From a bacterium (GTDB taxonomy: Bacteria; Patescibacteriota; Saccharimonadia; Saccharimonadales; UBA4665), in contig JAJZCD010000005.1 of the NCBI GenBank assembly GCA_021851735.1, forward strand, positions 1 through 46,086: a stretch of 46,086 nt of DNA, in the 5' to 3' direction. Below, in pieces: positions 17,141 through 26,200 of the stretch. A program made the translations under genes and the position numbers. Each line of letters starts with the position of its first letter. Within the stretch, counting starts at the first letter, position 1. The notes below the pieces were generated by a model, which made no database searches, was not told where the DNA came from, and was given only the letters and a program-made list of their open reading frames with translations.

Positions 17141-18813
17141 TGCGAGAACACAAACTCCGCAAACGTTTCGGTTTTCGGCTGCTATCATCGACAGCAACAA
17201 CAATTGGCGTGACCACAATGATCTTTGTAGCGATCATCATACTAAGCGTCAACTTCGGTCCCGCTCTCGTAACTGCACTTGCGAATCAAGCCAATAACCG
17301 GCTCATAACCCCAGGGTGGCAGGCCGCTCAAGCCTCGCTGACAGCAGCACAACCTATATACAAAACAAACTACACATACTACAAACTTCGCGAAGGCCAG
17401 AACCTACAATGGGCCGCAGCACATTTCGGCGTCAGCCTCACTGATCTCCAAGCGTTAAACCCCGGACAAGCCGTCTGGGGAACCACAATTAAAGTCCCCC
17501 CTGTACAACGCTCCCTTGCACCGTTTTCGGCTGCCGAAACAACAACTGCGCATATAACGGTGAGTACTACCACCGCAGGGGCATTGCTCCTAAGCAATAC
17601 CTTCACAAATCCAACGGCATACATCACGGTACCGCTACTCATGCAGCTCTTACAGCCGTACCGCGCCATTACACAGCTCGGACCAAAGTCATTCCTTATA
17701 GACCAATCGATATATATTGAAGGCAATATTAGGACTGACATTACGAGCGCAACCGTAAGAAAACTCTACCTTCTGAGCAACCCCGATTACCATATCACAG
17801 CACTTACATTCTGGGACTCAGAAGCACTACTGAGCGGAATCACCGTCTCAAGTTATAATACCCAATCCAAAAGTCCTGACACCTCCTACGAGGACGGGCG
17901 CAGCTTCCTGCGAGCGTACGGCAACGCACGAATGGACATACTACACTCCACCATTGCGTATCTTGGCATGGCAAAAATGAGAGGTACAACTGGCATACCG
18001 CAAGCAGCACGCGCCTTATTGCTGGGAGGTGAAACTGACGGCGTATCATGGGGTATCGCTGACGGCAGCTATGGAACCAACGATACGACTGGATGGGTCG
18101 AAAATAGCTCCTTCACAGCTAATTATAGCGGTGCTTCTACACATGGGGCGCAGGGTATGATGTGGCGCAACAACTTGTTTATGAAAAACACTGCATACGG
18201 TCTCGATGCGTCCAATAATAGCAATAATGCAACCATTGTAGATAATCACTTTCTTGAAAACGGAATTGACGGCTTCAGAGCTTCCAGCCACAGTGACTAC
18301 AATATAATTACGAATAACGAATCGACAGACAACAAACGTAATGGCTTTTTACTATATAACCATTCCGATCGTAATGTCATTGCCAACAATACGGTAGTTA
18401 CCAACCACAACAGTTTTGGTATATCCGCATCGGACCTCAATACAATCAAAAACAACGCAAGTTATAATCCGCAGGGAAGCCACGTACGAATCAGTGCAGC
18501 GTCTACTCAGAACTATGTGACCGGTAACACATTTTATGGAGGCCCGCGCGGCATATATGTATACGGAAAAGACAACGGCGTTGAGATAGCATATAACACA
18601 TTCGATGCCACTCCGTACCAGCTCATAACTAATGGCGCAAATCGGGTACTATTCAACGGTAACCAAAGCAATAGCTTGGGATATAAACTTGCAAGTTCAG
18701 ACCGGGTCGTATTTGGCGTCAACAAGTTAGACGCCTATATACACATCGACTTGAACCCGTTACAGACGGCTACACACAACGTCACTAGCACAGCTGTTCG
18801 GCACAAGAGCTAG
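17140..18813 (+). CDS. LysM plus right-handed parallel beta-helix protein (NosD / mannuronan-epimerase-like)
   Basis: 557 residues. Membrane helix at about 22-43, LysM at about 78-120 (YYKLREGQNLQWAAAHFGVSLTDLQALNPG), then from about 150 a parallel beta-helix built of about 20-residue coils: repeated N-x-(I/V)-x-x-N patterns such as SDYNIITNNESTDNKRNGF, SDRNVIANNTVVTNHNSFG, LNTIKNNASYN and NYVTGNTFYGG. This repeat type occurs in NosD, pectate lyases and mannuronan C5-epimerases (AlgG/AlgE). The catalytic DPHD motif of C5-epimerases is not seen, so activity is uncertain. Acting outside the cell next to polysaccharide synthases, it may modify or bind the exported polymer. Confidence 0.75.
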   Translation: MREHKLRKRFGFRLLSSTATTIGVTTMIFVAIIILSVNFGPALVTALANQANNRLITPGWQAAQASLTAAQPIYKTNYTYYKLREGQNLQWAAAHFGVSLTDLQALNPGQAVWGTTIKVPPVQRSLAPFSAAETTTAHITVSTTTAGALLLSNTFTNPTAYITVPLLMQLLQPYRAITQLGPKSFLIDQSIYIEGNIRTDITSATVRKLYLLSNPDYHITALTFWDSEALLSGITVSSYNTQSKSPDTSYEDGRSFLRAYGNARMDILHSTIAYLGMAKMRGTTGIPQAARALLLGGETDGVSWGIADGSYGTNDTTGWVENSSFTANYSGASTHGAQGMMWRNNLFMKNTAYGLDASNNSNNATIVDNHFLENGIDGFRASSHSDYNIITNNESTDNKRNGFLLYNHSDRNVIANNTVVTNHNSFGISASDLNTIKNNASYNPQGSHVRISAASTQNYVTGNTFYGGPRGIYVYGKDNGVEIAYNTFDATPYQLITNGANRVLFNGNQSNSLGYKLASSDRVVFGVNKLDAYIHIDLNPLQTATHNVTSTAVRHKS

Positions 18814-18865
18814 CTTTACCACGTATACACTATTCATAGCCACAGGGTCTATAGCGCAGACAAAC

Positions 18866-18894
18866 TTGAACGGTAGTCTTTTTTACACTACTAT
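18866..18894 (+). promoter_or_regulatory. Promoter of the cytidylyltransferase gene; leaderless start
   Basis: TTGAAC (18866-18871), 17 bases, TACTAT (18889-18894), then six bases to the ATG at 18901. Confidence 0.6.
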
Positions 18895-18900
18895 TGCCAT

Positions 18901-19386
18901 ATGGTAATAACCATCGAAGATCTGCCGGCCGTGCGATCACTTTATAGAAATAAAAAGATTGTCCTTGGCAGTGGAACGTTTGATTTATTTCACCCAGCCC
19001 ATGTGCTCTATCTAAACCGAGTAACAGCCTACGGCGACATAGTCGTAATTATGATAAACAGCGACACAAGGACCAGAAGCACAAAAGGTAAAGGTCGCCC
19101 CATTTACACCGAACAACTCCGTGCGCTAATTGTAAACGCTATAAACGGCATCGATTACGTGTTTGTCGAGCCGGGAACAAATAAAGTTGGTTCCGTTGAC
19201 ACTGTACATGAGCAAGTATTCTCTACCCTCAAGCCTGATATCTACGTTACCTCAAATGAGCAATGGCTCGCTTGTAAGCAAATTATGGGCAGCACCAAAC
19301 TAATCGTAATTCCAAGATCAGACGAAGAAAAGTATCATTCTACGACTAAAACAATTAAATACATCGTAGAGCATAAGATAGTATAA
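18901..19386 (+). CDS. Cytidylyltransferase-family nucleotidyltransferase
   Basis: 161 residues, a single cytidylyltransferase-like Rossmann domain as in glycerol-3-phosphate cytidylyltransferase (TagD) and the RfaE/HldE C-terminal domain. It shows LGSGTFDLFHPAHVLYLNR (the HxxH nucleotide-binding motif, here with Ala in place of the usual Gly before the second His), VIMINSDTRTRSTKGKGRPIY, and YHSTTKTI near the end in place of the usual ISST-x-I. It would activate a polyol- or sugar-phosphate as a CDP- or ADP-derivative. Its position within the polysaccharide region suggests a role in making a surface-glycan precursor. Single gene, followed by a terminator. Confidence 0.8.
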   Translation: MVITIEDLPAVRSLYRNKKIVLGSGTFDLFHPAHVLYLNRVTAYGDIVVIMINSDTRTRSTKGKGRPIYTEQLRALIVNAINGIDYVFVEPGTNKVGSVDTVHEQVFSTLKPDIYVTSNEQWLACKQIMGSTKLIVIPRSDEEKYHSTTKTIKYIVEHKIV

Positions 19387-19461
19387 ATTAGCACTAGCCA
19401 TACACGTATACGCACGCTCAGAGGGCATTCGTGAACAGTGGATCACCGCGTACATTGTCAG

Positions 19462-19495
19462 CCCGCTAAGAGTCTTCGAATGCGGGTTTTTATTT
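19462..19495 (+). terminator. Rho-independent terminator
   Basis: CCCGC and GCGGG arms 15 bases apart, followed by TTTTTATTT. Placed 75 bases after the cytidylyltransferase stop; on the minus strand the hairpin lacks a T-run, so it acts on plus-strand transcripts. Confidence 0.6.
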
Positions 19496-21064
19496 AGCTG
19501 CTTCAATAGCATTGACCTGAGCTTGTGTCAGGGCGACCCATGGTGAACCATCAGGATTTGAGGAAGCTGCTGCCGGACTATCACCTTGATTCCACCACTT
19601 AGCTTGGAAGGGCACTTCATTGAACAGGACGCGTTGACCAGTATTGTAAATCGCGGTACCCGACCAATTAGGATACGTTCCAGTCGGAAGCGTTGGTTGT
19701 GGTATGGGTTTTTCTCCGGGTAGTACCGGCCCTATAAGTTCCCACGGTGTCTGCCACGATTGTAGTACCGGATCGTCTGGCGCGCTACCTTGATTCCACC
19801 ACTTAGCTTGGTAAACGTTATGATGCCATACAACTTTTGTTCCTTCCAAATACGTACCTGTTGGTGACCATATCTGGTAAGGACTCGTGGCCGGGTTGTC
19901 CGGCGTCTGTTTTGTTGTTATAGGATCGGCTTTAGTGATAATACCGGCACTCAGCGTAATACTACCATCAAAGCCAGCACCAAGAAGATTGGAGAACTTT
20001 TGGCTCCCTTGTTTGACCCCACTGCAGGAGTCGGAAACAATCTTCGTGTCTACATAGTTACTGCCACACGTCAAGTCACGGTTCGCTGACCACATTGACA
20101 TGCGGCCGACACCATGGGCCCTCGCGAAGGCGTTGAGTCCCTTAGCATCACTAAGCGTAAATACTTCATTGGCATTATCATTCTGTCCTATCATGGGAGT
20201 TGCCCCAATTTTTGACCATAAGGTCGTATTGTCCAGGTGTATGCCCGCACGATCGTACAAAATACCCAGCTGTCGCACGGTTTGTGTGAGTGCGCTCTCT
20301 GATCCGGTCAGCATCGTCTGGCCCTTCGTAAGACTTGCGCCGTAGTCCATCGTCATAACATTAACACCCGCGAGGTCAACCTTCTTAGCAAGAAGCTGAC
20401 TAACCGCATTGGTACCCGCCTCGCTTAAGCCCTGTGGCGTAGCAGGTAGCGTAACCCAGATCGCAAGTTGTTTACCGGCAGCTCGACGCTCAGACTGTAG
20501 CTTTGCGAGCACCTCGGCCCGGCGTACCCCTGCAGCAGTGCTCGTGAGCCCTTTGCCCTCAAGATCAAGGTCGATAGTATTGATGTTATATCGATCAATA
20601 ACTGTTTTATACGCGTCAAACAGCTTTGTTTGGTTCGTGCAGTTAACCGCTAACTCGTTATTATCAAGACCACCAAACGAAATCGCGACACTGCCACCTT
20701 GTTGCTGCAGACGAGCAATACGGCGGTCAAGATCAAGAGCTCTGGAAGCTTGGTCTAAGGTGTAGGCTGCGCCCCAAGTTGGTGTACATGGATCTTGCGG
20801 AGACGAAACAATAAACGATAGCACCGCATCACGATGTGACGTAGCACCCATGTTCTCAAACGGGAACAACGGCGTTGCAGTCACATCGACATATGCCGCA
20901 AACCAGGGATGTCGCGGCGCCGCTGACTGCACCTTATGGTGTTGCCGGACGGCAAAGATGACGCCCGACGCGATACCGGCCAGTAGAAAAACGGCCAGTA
21001 GTACGCGCCACAGAGATAACTTTCGAACGGGCTCTTGGCTTACGGTTGGCGTAGATGGAGTCAT
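19490..21064 (-). CDS. Membrane-anchored GH18 chitinase-like protein with two chitin-binding modules
   Basis: 524 residues. Membrane helix at about 16-41, GH18 barrel with HPWFAAYVDVT, VAISFGG and the active-site INTIDLDLEG (Asp165-x-Asp167-x-Glu169, the DxxDxDxE-type signature with Glu as proton donor), then VNVMTMDYGA. Two C-terminal modules of the CBM5/12 type follow, each with W-x-x-x-x-Y-x-x-G-x-x-V and a closing (Y/F)QAKWWNQG then P-W (about 405-455 and 470-515). It would cleave chitin or another GlcNAc polymer outside the cell. It overlaps the GT2 at 21061 by four bases, making a synthase-hydrolase pair. Predator/epibiont attack on a host glycan is an alternative role. Confidence 0.85.
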   Translation of the reverse strand: MTPSTPTVSQEPVRKLSLWRVLLAVFLLAGIASGVIFAVRQHHKVQSAAPRHPWFAAYVDVTATPLFPFENMGATSHRDAVLSFIVSSPQDPCTPTWGAAYTLDQASRALDLDRRIARLQQQGGSVAISFGGLDNNELAVNCTNQTKLFDAYKTVIDRYNINTIDLDLEGKGLTSTAAGVRRAEVLAKLQSERRAAGKQLAIWVTLPATPQGLSEAGTNAVSQLLAKKVDLAGVNVMTMDYGASLTKGQTMLTGSESALTQTVRQLGILYDRAGIHLDNTTLWSKIGATPMIGQNDNANEVFTLSDAKGLNAFARAHGVGRMSMWSANRDLTCGSNYVDTKIVSDSCSGVKQGSQKFSNLLGAGFDGSITLSAGIITKADPITTKQTPDNPATSPYQIWSPTGTYLEGTKVVWHHNVYQAKWWNQGSAPDDPVLQSWQTPWELIGPVLPGEKPIPQPTLPTGTYPNWSGTAIYNTGQRVLFNEVPFQAKWWNQGDSPAAASSNPDGSPWVALTQAQVNAIEAAK

Positions 21065-23385
21065 GCGGTGACCTGTTCCTCTGTTCTTTTCACCGTAGCG
21101 TTTTTAGCTACATGCCTTCTTTCGGTAAATGGCACATCATTCTTAGTATCACCATGGTATAACACAGCTTGCCAATCAAAGGTCGGCTTCGACGTACTAG
21201 CTTTTCCTGTTACTGGTGGTGCTACCTCAACGAACAACCATTTGGTAAGTCCAATGAGCGTATCCGAGATCGTATGCCAGATGCCAATGTACGCTATGAT
21301 TGCCCAGATAGCAACTACCGCATTAAAGCCAGCGAACAGTGCATTCCCCCAGTTGTGGGCAAGCTCATCCTGACGCAGTGTGAACAGTGAAAATCCAACA
21401 ATGCCAAGCGGCACAATGATATAGAGGAGCGGAGCGATTGTTCGATTCTTCACCTTTGGCGTCCGAGCGAAGGGTATCTTTTTACCGGTCAGTGCCTGCT
21501 GGAGTGACTTCAAAACGCCGGCAAGGTTAACGGGCAATAAGATCAGGTTGAATCCATAAATACGCAGCACATCAGTTCGTTTGTACCCGCAATATTTTAA
21601 GTCACTCGCCATAGCAATGAAGTACGGTAAGGCCGCAAGCAAAACAAAGGGGCTGAGGAGACGACCATCGTAAGGGAAGGCGAGCAAGAAGATAAGTCCA
21701 ATACTTGCCCAGGTAATAGAGGCCATGTAATTGAGGCGAATTAAGACTTCGAAACGTGGCACTACCTCACTCCGCCGGTTGCGTTCACGTATAGTGACCC
21801 AGAGTTTTGGCAGAATGAGAAGCCCGCCATTGGCCCAGCGACGACGTTGCACTATAAGTGAGCCAAAATCCGGAGGTGTTGCACTATAGCTCAAGCGCTC
21901 AGGATAATTGACGAGCGTCCAGCCATGTAGCGCAAGGTCAATACTCGACTCCGTGTCCTCGATAACCGTCCTATCCTGTACGTAGCGTTTTATCTCGTAT
22001 CCACCTACCCATTCCGTCTCAACGATATCTTCGAGCGCGCGCTTGCGAATAACAGCATTCGCTCCAACCCAGAACGTTGCATTGTAATATGTCATTCCTT
22101 GGTGCAGGATATGCTGTATATCGGTGGTTGCACCGGCAAGCCGTTCGATACGCGTTCTTGCGCCGCGGAATGAAGAGTAGGGGGTTTGCGTAACGGCCAC
22201 TTTCGCATTTTCAGGTTGCTCAAGGAAATACACGAGTCGCAAGCAGTAGTCACGCAGCAGTATCGAATCTGCATCAAGTGTAAGCAGGTAATCACTATCC
22301 GGCACTACAAAATCATCAGGTCCAAGTTTTCGACTCCCTTGAACTGCAACCAGCGCCGGGCCTTCCGGTGTCTCCTCTTTGTGCCAGGTTCCACCCATGA
22401 GACTAATGTACGAATTGAGGTTCATAGCTTTATTAAACTCGTGCGAGAAGGAAGCAAAGGTCTTACGCTCAAAGCTATCGATTTCGACATCAAAAATTGC
22501 GGTAAGGCGCTGGTATAACTGATGTACCCGATCTGTTGGTAACGAGGCCGCTTCATCGGTCGCTGCTACAAGCGCGTTAGCGACTAGGGATAACTCACGC
22601 GCGAGATCGCGAAGAACATGTTCGGCAAAGAACGTGTCAACATGATCACCATCCGGCTGTGCCTGCTCATGCTCAGCCAGCTTTTCGAGCCAGCCAGCAG
22701 CACTCCTGTAATGTTCGACCAGCTCCTTCACTGTCTTGACTGTCGCTACACGTGCATGACCACGACGTCGCTCAAATGTGCTCAATGCAGTCGCAAAACG
22801 CTCCCTCGGTTCAGCGAGCAGCTGCGTAATGTCCGCAGCCAGCTGGCGTGTTGCAGCCAACCGCTCAGCAGCCTTCGCACTTTTCGGATGGGGATTGTCG
22901 TCAATAAGCAGTACGATACGTTTCTTGGGATATTCTTGCAGCGCGGCACTCAGTAGTGTTTTACGGACAACCTGCGGCTCTTCATTCACCGCTGGGACTA
23001 ATACCGTGATAGAAGGTTGCTTAGCTGCGAAATACCGTTCAAGCTTTGCACGCGGTATGCGGACATGCTTTGCGAATCGTTGCAGCGCACCCTGTCGGGC
23101 GACGAGGTACATGAGCGCCGAAAACGTCAGGAAGGTCATAATTATAAGATAGCTAATGGCTTCCATCGTAAACTTGAACGTCTGCGGACCTTCAAAGAAC
23201 TGTCTAATAATAGTAGAGATGAAGTACGCAGCCCATAGCAGAACCGTCATAACAATAGCCAGCCGGCTCATCGCCATTTTTCGAGTAGACGGCTTTGGAT
23301 GCATAATTGGCAGAGCCTGAGTGCGTTTTTCGGCACCCCACTGGCGACCGCGCTGTTGCTTGTGTGTCTTGTGTATGGTGGGCAT
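21061..23385 (-). CDS. Family 2 polysaccharide synthase with long helical insert
   Basis: 774 residues; two N-terminal membrane helices (about 39-61 and 74-95), GT-A domain and about five C-terminal helices. Motifs: VLVPAVNEEPQVVRKTL, LIDDNP (162-165), TLDADS (371-373 DxD), VIEDTESSIDL (476-480), QRRRWANGG (QxxRW, 513-517). DD and DxD are about 208 residues apart, where about 90 is usual; the extra stretch (about 166-340) is charged and helical, possibly coiled coil. Closest in plan to cellulose-synthase-like GT2 proteins. The start has a weak Shine-Dalgarno (AGGACGG) and a TATATA box overlapping it. Coupled by a four-base overlap to the GH18 gene. Confidence 0.85.
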   Translation of the reverse strand: MPTIHKTHKQQRGRQWGAEKRTQALPIMHPKPSTRKMAMSRLAIVMTVLLWAAYFISTIIRQFFEGPQTFKFTMEAISYLIIMTFLTFSALMYLVARQGALQRFAKHVRIPRAKLERYFAAKQPSITVLVPAVNEEPQVVRKTLLSAALQEYPKKRIVLLIDDNPHPKSAKAAERLAATRQLAADITQLLAEPRERFATALSTFERRRGHARVATVKTVKELVEHYRSAAGWLEKLAEHEQAQPDGDHVDTFFAEHVLRDLARELSLVANALVAATDEAASLPTDRVHQLYQRLTAIFDVEIDSFERKTFASFSHEFNKAMNLNSYISLMGGTWHKEETPEGPALVAVQGSRKLGPDDFVVPDSDYLLTLDADSILLRDYCLRLVYFLEQPENAKVAVTQTPYSSFRGARTRIERLAGATTDIQHILHQGMTYYNATFWVGANAVIRKRALEDIVETEWVGGYEIKRYVQDRTVIEDTESSIDLALHGWTLVNYPERLSYSATPPDFGSLIVQRRRWANGGLLILPKLWVTIRERNRRSEVVPRFEVLIRLNYMASITWASIGLIFLLAFPYDGRLLSPFVLLAALPYFIAMASDLKYCGYKRTDVLRIYGFNLILLPVNLAGVLKSLQQALTGKKIPFARTPKVKNRTIAPLLYIIVPLGIVGFSLFTLRQDELAHNWGNALFAGFNAVVAIWAIIAYIGIWHTISDTLIGLTKWLFVEVAPPVTGKASTSKPTFDWQAVLYHGDTKNDVPFTERRHVAKNATVKRTEEQVTA

Positions 23386-23714
23386 AATTTCCGTCCTATA
23401 TAAAGAAAAACTGCATATTTCAGAATCTACACTGCTTGTCGCAACGTAGTGTGTACATTCTCATCATCGGTTCACAGCCTTAATACTAGACGCTTCACCG
23501 GATTTACATAATAATAACACCTGTTCACATATATTGCAAGCATTATGTTGGGCAGTTGCTAGGCTATTGCAGCTTTGCAGCAATTCCGCTTATTGACACC
23601 AACAACAGGGATCAGCTCCCACGGCCACCCGCATACCAAACGCCCTGAGTTAGATGAGCTCTCTATGCAACTCAGATACTACCGAGTCAAGCGCAATCTG
23701 TTACACTACAGTGT
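23386..23714. other. Divergent intergenic region with palindrome at the HAD start
   Basis: Lies between the GT2 and HAD genes. TACACT (23702-23707) ends seven bases before the HAD ATG and forms, with AGTGTA (23710-23715), a perfect 6-bp inverted repeat that covers the -10 box and the start codon. No -35 is recognisable. The rest of the gap shows no gene. Confidence 0.45.
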
Positions 23715-24359
23715 ATGCATAAGACACGTGCCGTCGTTTTCGACGTTGACGGAACATTATCGCCAGACGTATCATGGCTTGCGCTCACTCGAGACTTAGG
23801 AGCATCCGTTGAGAGACATGAGCAGATTTATCACGACTACAAGCATGGCAAGACAGATTACGTAACCGCCAAATCACAACTGCTCACCCTCTGGCAGGCA
23901 ACCGGAAATGCCAATAAGGAATTCTTTGCCCAGCTGTTTGACGCACTACCCCTTAACCCAGCAGCGGAAAAGGTCGTGCAAGCCGCCAAAATCGATTACA
24001 CGGTTTGCCTAATAAGTGGCTCGATGGACCTATATACTAAAATCGTGGCCGAGAAACTTGCTATCGACCACTGGTACGCAAACACTACGTTACACTGGGA
24101 CACTAACGGCAGCCTTGTCGATATGGATTACGACTTAGATCAGGCGAGCAAAAAGCTTGAACAGTTCGACCAATTCTGCGAAACAAACCGTATCAGAACC
24201 GAGGATTGTTTCGTTGTGGGCGACGGAGAAAATGAGGAACTACTATTTGAGACATGCAAGCACGGCATATTGCTTGGCAGCAACCCTAACACTTCGACAC
24301 ATGCGTGGAGGCACATTACCCAATTGGCAGATTGTGAACCGATTCTACGTGACAACTAA
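23715..24359 (+). CDS. HAD-superfamily phosphatase, SerB-like
   Basis: 214 residues, cytoplasmic. HAD motif I DVDGT (Asp10 nucleophile, Asp12), a helical cap at about 20-85, motif II in CLISGSMD, a lysine in the QASKKLEQF stretch for motif III, and motif IV FVVGDGENEELL. This is the phosphoserine-phosphatase-like branch (family IB), which dephosphorylates small metabolites such as phosphoserine or sugar/polyol phosphates. The physiological substrate is not visible. It could serve precursor metabolism for the surrounding glycan genes. The start is fixed by a -10 box seven bases upstream. Confidence 0.8.
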   Translation: MHKTRAVVFDVDGTLSPDVSWLALTRDLGASVERHEQIYHDYKHGKTDYVTAKSQLLTLWQATGNANKEFFAQLFDALPLNPAAEKVVQAAKIDYTVCLISGSMDLYTKIVAEKLAIDHWYANTTLHWDTNGSLVDMDYDLDQASKKLEQFDQFCETNRIRTEDCFVVGDGENEELLFETCKHGILLGSNPNTSTHAWRHITQLADCEPILRDN

Positions 24360-24401
24360 AAATGCTCGTAGAAGAAATACTCTCGGCGTTCAGGCACACT
24401 A

Positions 24402-25568
24402 TTAAAATATCTCCTCCAGGCTGCCATCCTCGCAAACGCTATAATAGGCAGTAAGTCCGTCCCGTGAGGTCGTGGAGAGAGTATTGGAATCTATAATCGT
24501 AATAAATAATCTCGGTTCATCAATGCCGTAATAGTATGGGGTCAACACATGGTTAGAATCAATCGGGGCCTGTAACAAACGTACAACAACTGCTAAAGCA
24601 TCCGTCAGCTTACTATATTTAACTTCAAAGGAACGACATTCGGCATCCACAAAGGCCCTTCTTACTTTGTCAGGGAAGTCACGAGCCTCTCGTACTTTGT
24701 CGTCGTATGGATCTCCCAAAAGCTCTGGATGATGGCTAGCAACCGACAGACGAGGGCCCCATTCCATGGTAACTGTGTGGTCCAATTGATACGCATCTGA
24801 CGCGTCATCTTTCGCCATACTTACGATAAGCGTGGAAGGCTCAGCCCGTATACTCACATCCCGCACGCCAAGCTTAAAGTCGAAGGTAGCATAATCGAGT
24901 GCACTGTAGCCGCAGTATCTATTTATAGCAAGCTCTTCAAAATTCAATTGCAGCAAGTCTACTAAGCATGCGCTACCGACACGACGTAACGCATCAGCCA
25001 TGTGCACCTTTTTCGTATTGAGCACACCGCAAGCTTCATCGTAAAGCCGCCGATCGTGGATAGCTTGCGAAATATCCTCTTCACCTATTACCGAGAGTTT
25101 AACGGCGAGCGAATCAACAAGTGTCACACCATGTATAATTCCTCCGATTACGACCGCTTCTTTAAGTGGAAGATCATCAATCGGATATTTTCCGTAGTTA
25201 ACTCTGTATGTGCCGTATCTTTCGTCGAACTCAGTTGAAAGGCTGTGAGATGATTTAGGTCTCACAGTACTAAAACGAGATAAAAACGTACCTCTGGATT
25301 GTTTCCCTGACGCCGAATGACCAGCTGGTATAAAGTTATCACATTGCTCCAAATACCTTCTGAGAGGCCATCCATGTTCGGGCCTCCCGTCATCTGCCGC
25401 AATCTGGACAACCGTACCATCCGGCATGCACGCCCAAAAAGTCTCCGCAACACGTCTCTGCCTCGACTCGAGCTCTGCTGCTTTAGCGTAGCAGATGATG
25501 ATCGCTTCTTGGCTAGCTATACTAGACTCACTACCAAAATGTCCTGACAGATCTTCCTGACCACTCAT
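24402..25568 (-). CDS. Hypothetical cytoplasmic protein
   Basis: 388 residues without signal peptide or membrane helix. Helical N-terminus (EAIIICYAKAAELESRQRRVAETFWACMPDG) followed by mixed alpha/beta sequence; notable stretches are KEAVVIGGIIHGVTLVDSLAVKL, VHMADALRRVGSACLVDLLQLNFEEL and VTMEWGPRLSVASHHPELLGDPYDD. I do not recognise a family. It is single, converging on the HAD gene with 42 bases between, and has a good promoter eight bases ahead of its ATG. Base use resembles its neighbours. Confidence 0.65.
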   Translation of the reverse strand: MSGQEDLSGHFGSESSIASQEAIIICYAKAAELESRQRRVAETFWACMPDGTVVQIAADDGRPEHGWPLRRYLEQCDNFIPAGHSASGKQSRGTFLSRFSTVRPKSSHSLSTEFDERYGTYRVNYGKYPIDDLPLKEAVVIGGIIHGVTLVDSLAVKLSVIGEEDISQAIHDRRLYDEACGVLNTKKVHMADALRRVGSACLVDLLQLNFEELAINRYCGYSALDYATFDFKLGVRDVSIRAEPSTLIVSMAKDDASDAYQLDHTVTMEWGPRLSVASHHPELLGDPYDDKVREARDFPDKVRRAFVDAECRSFEVKYSKLTDALAVVVRLLQAPIDSNHVLTPYYYGIDEPRLFITIIDSNTLSTTSRDGLTAYYSVCEDGSLEEIF

Positions 25569-25576
25569 AGTAAAGC

Positions 25577-25605
25577 ACTATCGTAGCCCTGTAGACTAAA
25601 GTCAA
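25577..25605 (-). promoter_or_regulatory. Promoter giving a leaderless start
   Basis: TTGACT (25605-25600), 17 bases, GATAGT (25582-25577), then eight bases to the ATG at 25568. Confidence 0.6.
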
Positions 25606-25776
25606 GCGGCACAACTAGCACTATCGCGGTGTACGTTGAAAGAATGTTTTGAGATAACACAAAATGAAGACCTACCAGCCTCAGCTTACAAGCTAATAAT
25701 TGTACGGCAGCACACAGCAGACGAACTAAACGATACGGTTTTTAACAAAATAGCACAGCAATTTATGAGTCAATAG
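25600..25776 (+). pseudogene. Possible 3' remnant of a decayed gene
   Basis: An open frame without ATG, from after a TAA at 25597 to a TAG at 25774-25776. It reads ...LKECFEITQNEDLPASAY and KLIIVRQHTADELNDTVF, then NKIAQQFMSQ. The last 46 residues (possible TTG start at 25636) have protein-like composition. No family is recognised and there is no ribosome-binding site. It may be the tail of a lost gene or chance. Confidence 0.3.
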
Positions 25777-25930
25777 TATACGTAGCTTTAGCCGCACGAC
25801 GTGGACGAAGTCTACATCGTCGGAAAGCTTAGGCAGAATGAGTATTTTTCGTGCTGCTTACCGCATCCTCGTGTACCCCCCCAAACTATCCTCCGTAAAG
25901 TTAGTTACGAATTTTTCTGACCTCTGTTTT

Positions 25931-25970
25931 TTGTACGATGTTTGGTCTTCTTATATAGTACCTATATAGT
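25931..25970 (+). promoter_or_regulatory. Tandem promoters with an 11-base-spaced direct repeat
   Basis: Two overlapping promoter matches, each with 17-base spacing and the same TATAGT -10: TTGTAC (25931-25936) with TATAGT (25954-25959), and TTGGTC (25942-25947) with TATAGT (25965-25970). The -10 boxes lie in a direct repeat TATATAGT-ACC-TATATAGT. They point into a region with no annotated gene. Confidence 0.55.
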
Positions 25971-26200
25971 GTCAGGATACGTCATGGCTGAACATACTAC
26001 TACTCCACTACGACACCATAGGTTACTTAATGCAGGGCAACGCACCATTCTTGGATAGGTTGTACTGCCGTATACGCTAACAAGTATTTTGATTTGCACT
26101 CACATACTGAGTAGCCACATGCCGATTAGTTCTTTGTGCCTAGCTCTATCGTTTCACTAGAAAACTAACATACGGCCGCCGTCTGCCGTATTAGCTTTAG
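25971..26200 (+). ncRNA. Candidate short transcript (small RNA or 24-residue peptide mRNA)
   Basis: Downstream of the tandem promoters. It contains a 24-codon frame at 25984-26058 (MAEHTTTPLRHHRLLNAGQR then TILG) with AGGA nine bases before the ATG. A 7-bp GC-rich hairpin follows at 26170-26191 (ATACGGC/GCCGTAT), with a weak T-containing tail. The ends are guesses from these signals. The short frame could also be the 5' end of a frameshifted, decayed gene. Confidence 0.3.
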
